DNA of 15,157 nt from an uncultured Sphingomonadales bacterium (GTDB lineage Bacteria > Pseudomonadota > Alphaproteobacteria > Sphingomonadales > Sphingomonadaceae). A program made the position numbers and the translations under genes. This document shows positions 14,681 to 15,157 of the stretch, piece after piece; the stretch's first letter is position 1, and the number at the start of each line of letters is the position of its first letter. The notes beneath the pieces are model-generated. The model ran no database searches, had not been told where the DNA came from, and worked only from the letters and a program-made list of their open reading frames with translations. The DNA is taken from positions 1-15,157 of the forward strand of contig CAJBSR010000249.1 of NCBI GenBank assembly GCA_903958285.1, read 5' to 3'.

Positions 14681-15157
14681 GGCGTAACTTTAGCCACGCC
14701 ATCAGCTTTGGCAACGGGGGCACAGGCCAGAGTGCCTACCCATGGCGCGCGTTGGTGCTGGCATGTCCTGCCTTCAAATCGCTGTTCATCGGGTCGGTGC
14801 AGGCGGGCAGAGGTGTTGCGTGCCCGGTTGTAGATCCAGATGACAGCCTCGTCCTTGGCGGCGCTAAGCACAACATTGCCGTCCTGTTCCGGTGTCAAAA
14901 CCACTGTGCGCGCCGCGGGATTTTGTCCCTCCCGCGCAAAAAAGAAACGCCCCAGCTTCTCCAGAGAGTGCGGATCAAGGACCTTAGCGGCCGGATGATC
15001 CCACACAAACACCAGCCGCGCAGGCGCAAAGGGAAGCAAAAAGCTGCTGGCCTGTTCAAAGCCATAAACGTTCCGCGCGTGCAGCCGGGCCTGCAAGTCA
15101 GACGGGGTCGCGAGCGGCACAAGGAAGGCGAGGGTCAGCAGCGCATGGCCAAGGGCG
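14677..15157 (-). CDS. Hypothetical secreted or membrane-anchored protein, N-terminus outside window
   Basis: The frame is open from the stop at 14677 to the window end. A GTG at 15120 could start a 147-residue protein. The frame continues upstream as ALGHALLTLAFLVPLA, a signal-peptide-like hydrophobic run followed by TPSDLQARLHAR, so the true start is probably beyond 15157 and the protein exported. The body has the charged/aromatic stretch RLVFVWDHPAAKVLDP, a probable beta-rich middle (RTVVLTPEQDGNVVLSAAK, EAVIWIYN), and two cysteines near the C-terminus in the segment CQHQRAPWVGTLAC. I do not recognise a family. It is translationally coupled by ATGA to the queuosine-precursor transporter. 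The coding call is moderately sure; the function is unknown. Confidence 0.65.
   Translation of the reverse strand, partial: ALGHALLTLAFLVPLATPSDLQARLHARNVYGFEQASSFLLPFAPARLVFVWDHPAAKVLDPHSLEKLGRFFFAREGQNPAARTVVLTPEQDGNVVLSAAKDEAVIWIYNRARNTSARLHRPDEQRFEGRTCQHQRAPWVGTLACAPVAKADGVAKVTP

Overview
The window looks like chromosomal core sequence from an alphaproteobacterium, most likely a member of the Sphingomonadales (Sphingomonas/Sphingopyxis-like). The reasons are high GC content, dense gene packing with GTGA/ATGA overlaps, the gene order coq9-feoA-feoB-ssb, a RibB protein with a degenerate RibA-like tail, a COQ9 homologue, and intergenic inverted repeats of the types CTGAGCYTGTCGAAG and CGCAGAGACGCAGAG that recur in this group. 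Family and lineage assignments come from reading the sequence and from memory of the families; no database search was run. No tRNA, rRNA, transposase, phage gene or CRISPR array was found. No gap between genes exceeds about 145 bases.

Layout. Positions 1-221 (minus) hold the 5' end of a membrane protein, possibly the N-terminus of a membrane-anchored LytTR-type regulator, divergent from a DUF2306-like membrane protein (364-867). A plus-strand run then goes from nadE (919-2583) and gltX (2587-3900) through a small membrane/coiled-coil protein (3967-4317) into a riboflavin cluster: ribD (4314-5285), ribE (5299-5913), an unusual HTH-RibB-RibX fusion (5969-7246) and ribH (7251-7670). It ends at a strong intrinsic terminator (7728-7766) nested inside a 17-bp inverted repeat. 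Next come an Old Yellow Enzyme (minus, 7796-8869), divergent from a DMT/EamA transporter (8908-9822), and a urate-oxidase-N/PuuD-like membrane protein (minus, 9823-10392), divergent from a COQ9-family protein (10460-11158). A ferrous iron uptake pair follows, feoA-feoB (11228-13317), with a Fur-like box at 11180-11198, and then ssb (13328-13837). After an intergenic REP-like repeat, a queuosine-precursor transporter (minus, 13967-14680) is translationally coupled to a secreted or membrane-anchored hypothetical protein that runs off the window end.

How the genes work together. RibD, RibB, RibH and RibE supply most of the riboflavin pathway from the GTP cyclohydrolase II product and ribulose 5-phosphate. 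The RibA-like half of the RibB fusion lacks the zinc cysteines, so GTP cyclohydrolase II must be encoded elsewhere. NadE and the flavin genes both make redox cofactors, and the nearby OYE enzyme uses FMN, although its gene is a separate unit. FeoA and FeoB form an iron uptake unit with a plausible Fur operator.

The most interesting signal is the riboflavin cluster. RibB carries an N-terminal Cro/CI-type helix-turn-helix. The gene has its own 55-bp upstream gap containing an ATCACA-N6-TGTGAT dyad within a putative promoter, and no FMN riboswitch is visible anywhere in the cluster. This suggests, as inference only, an enzyme-regulator that controls its own operon.
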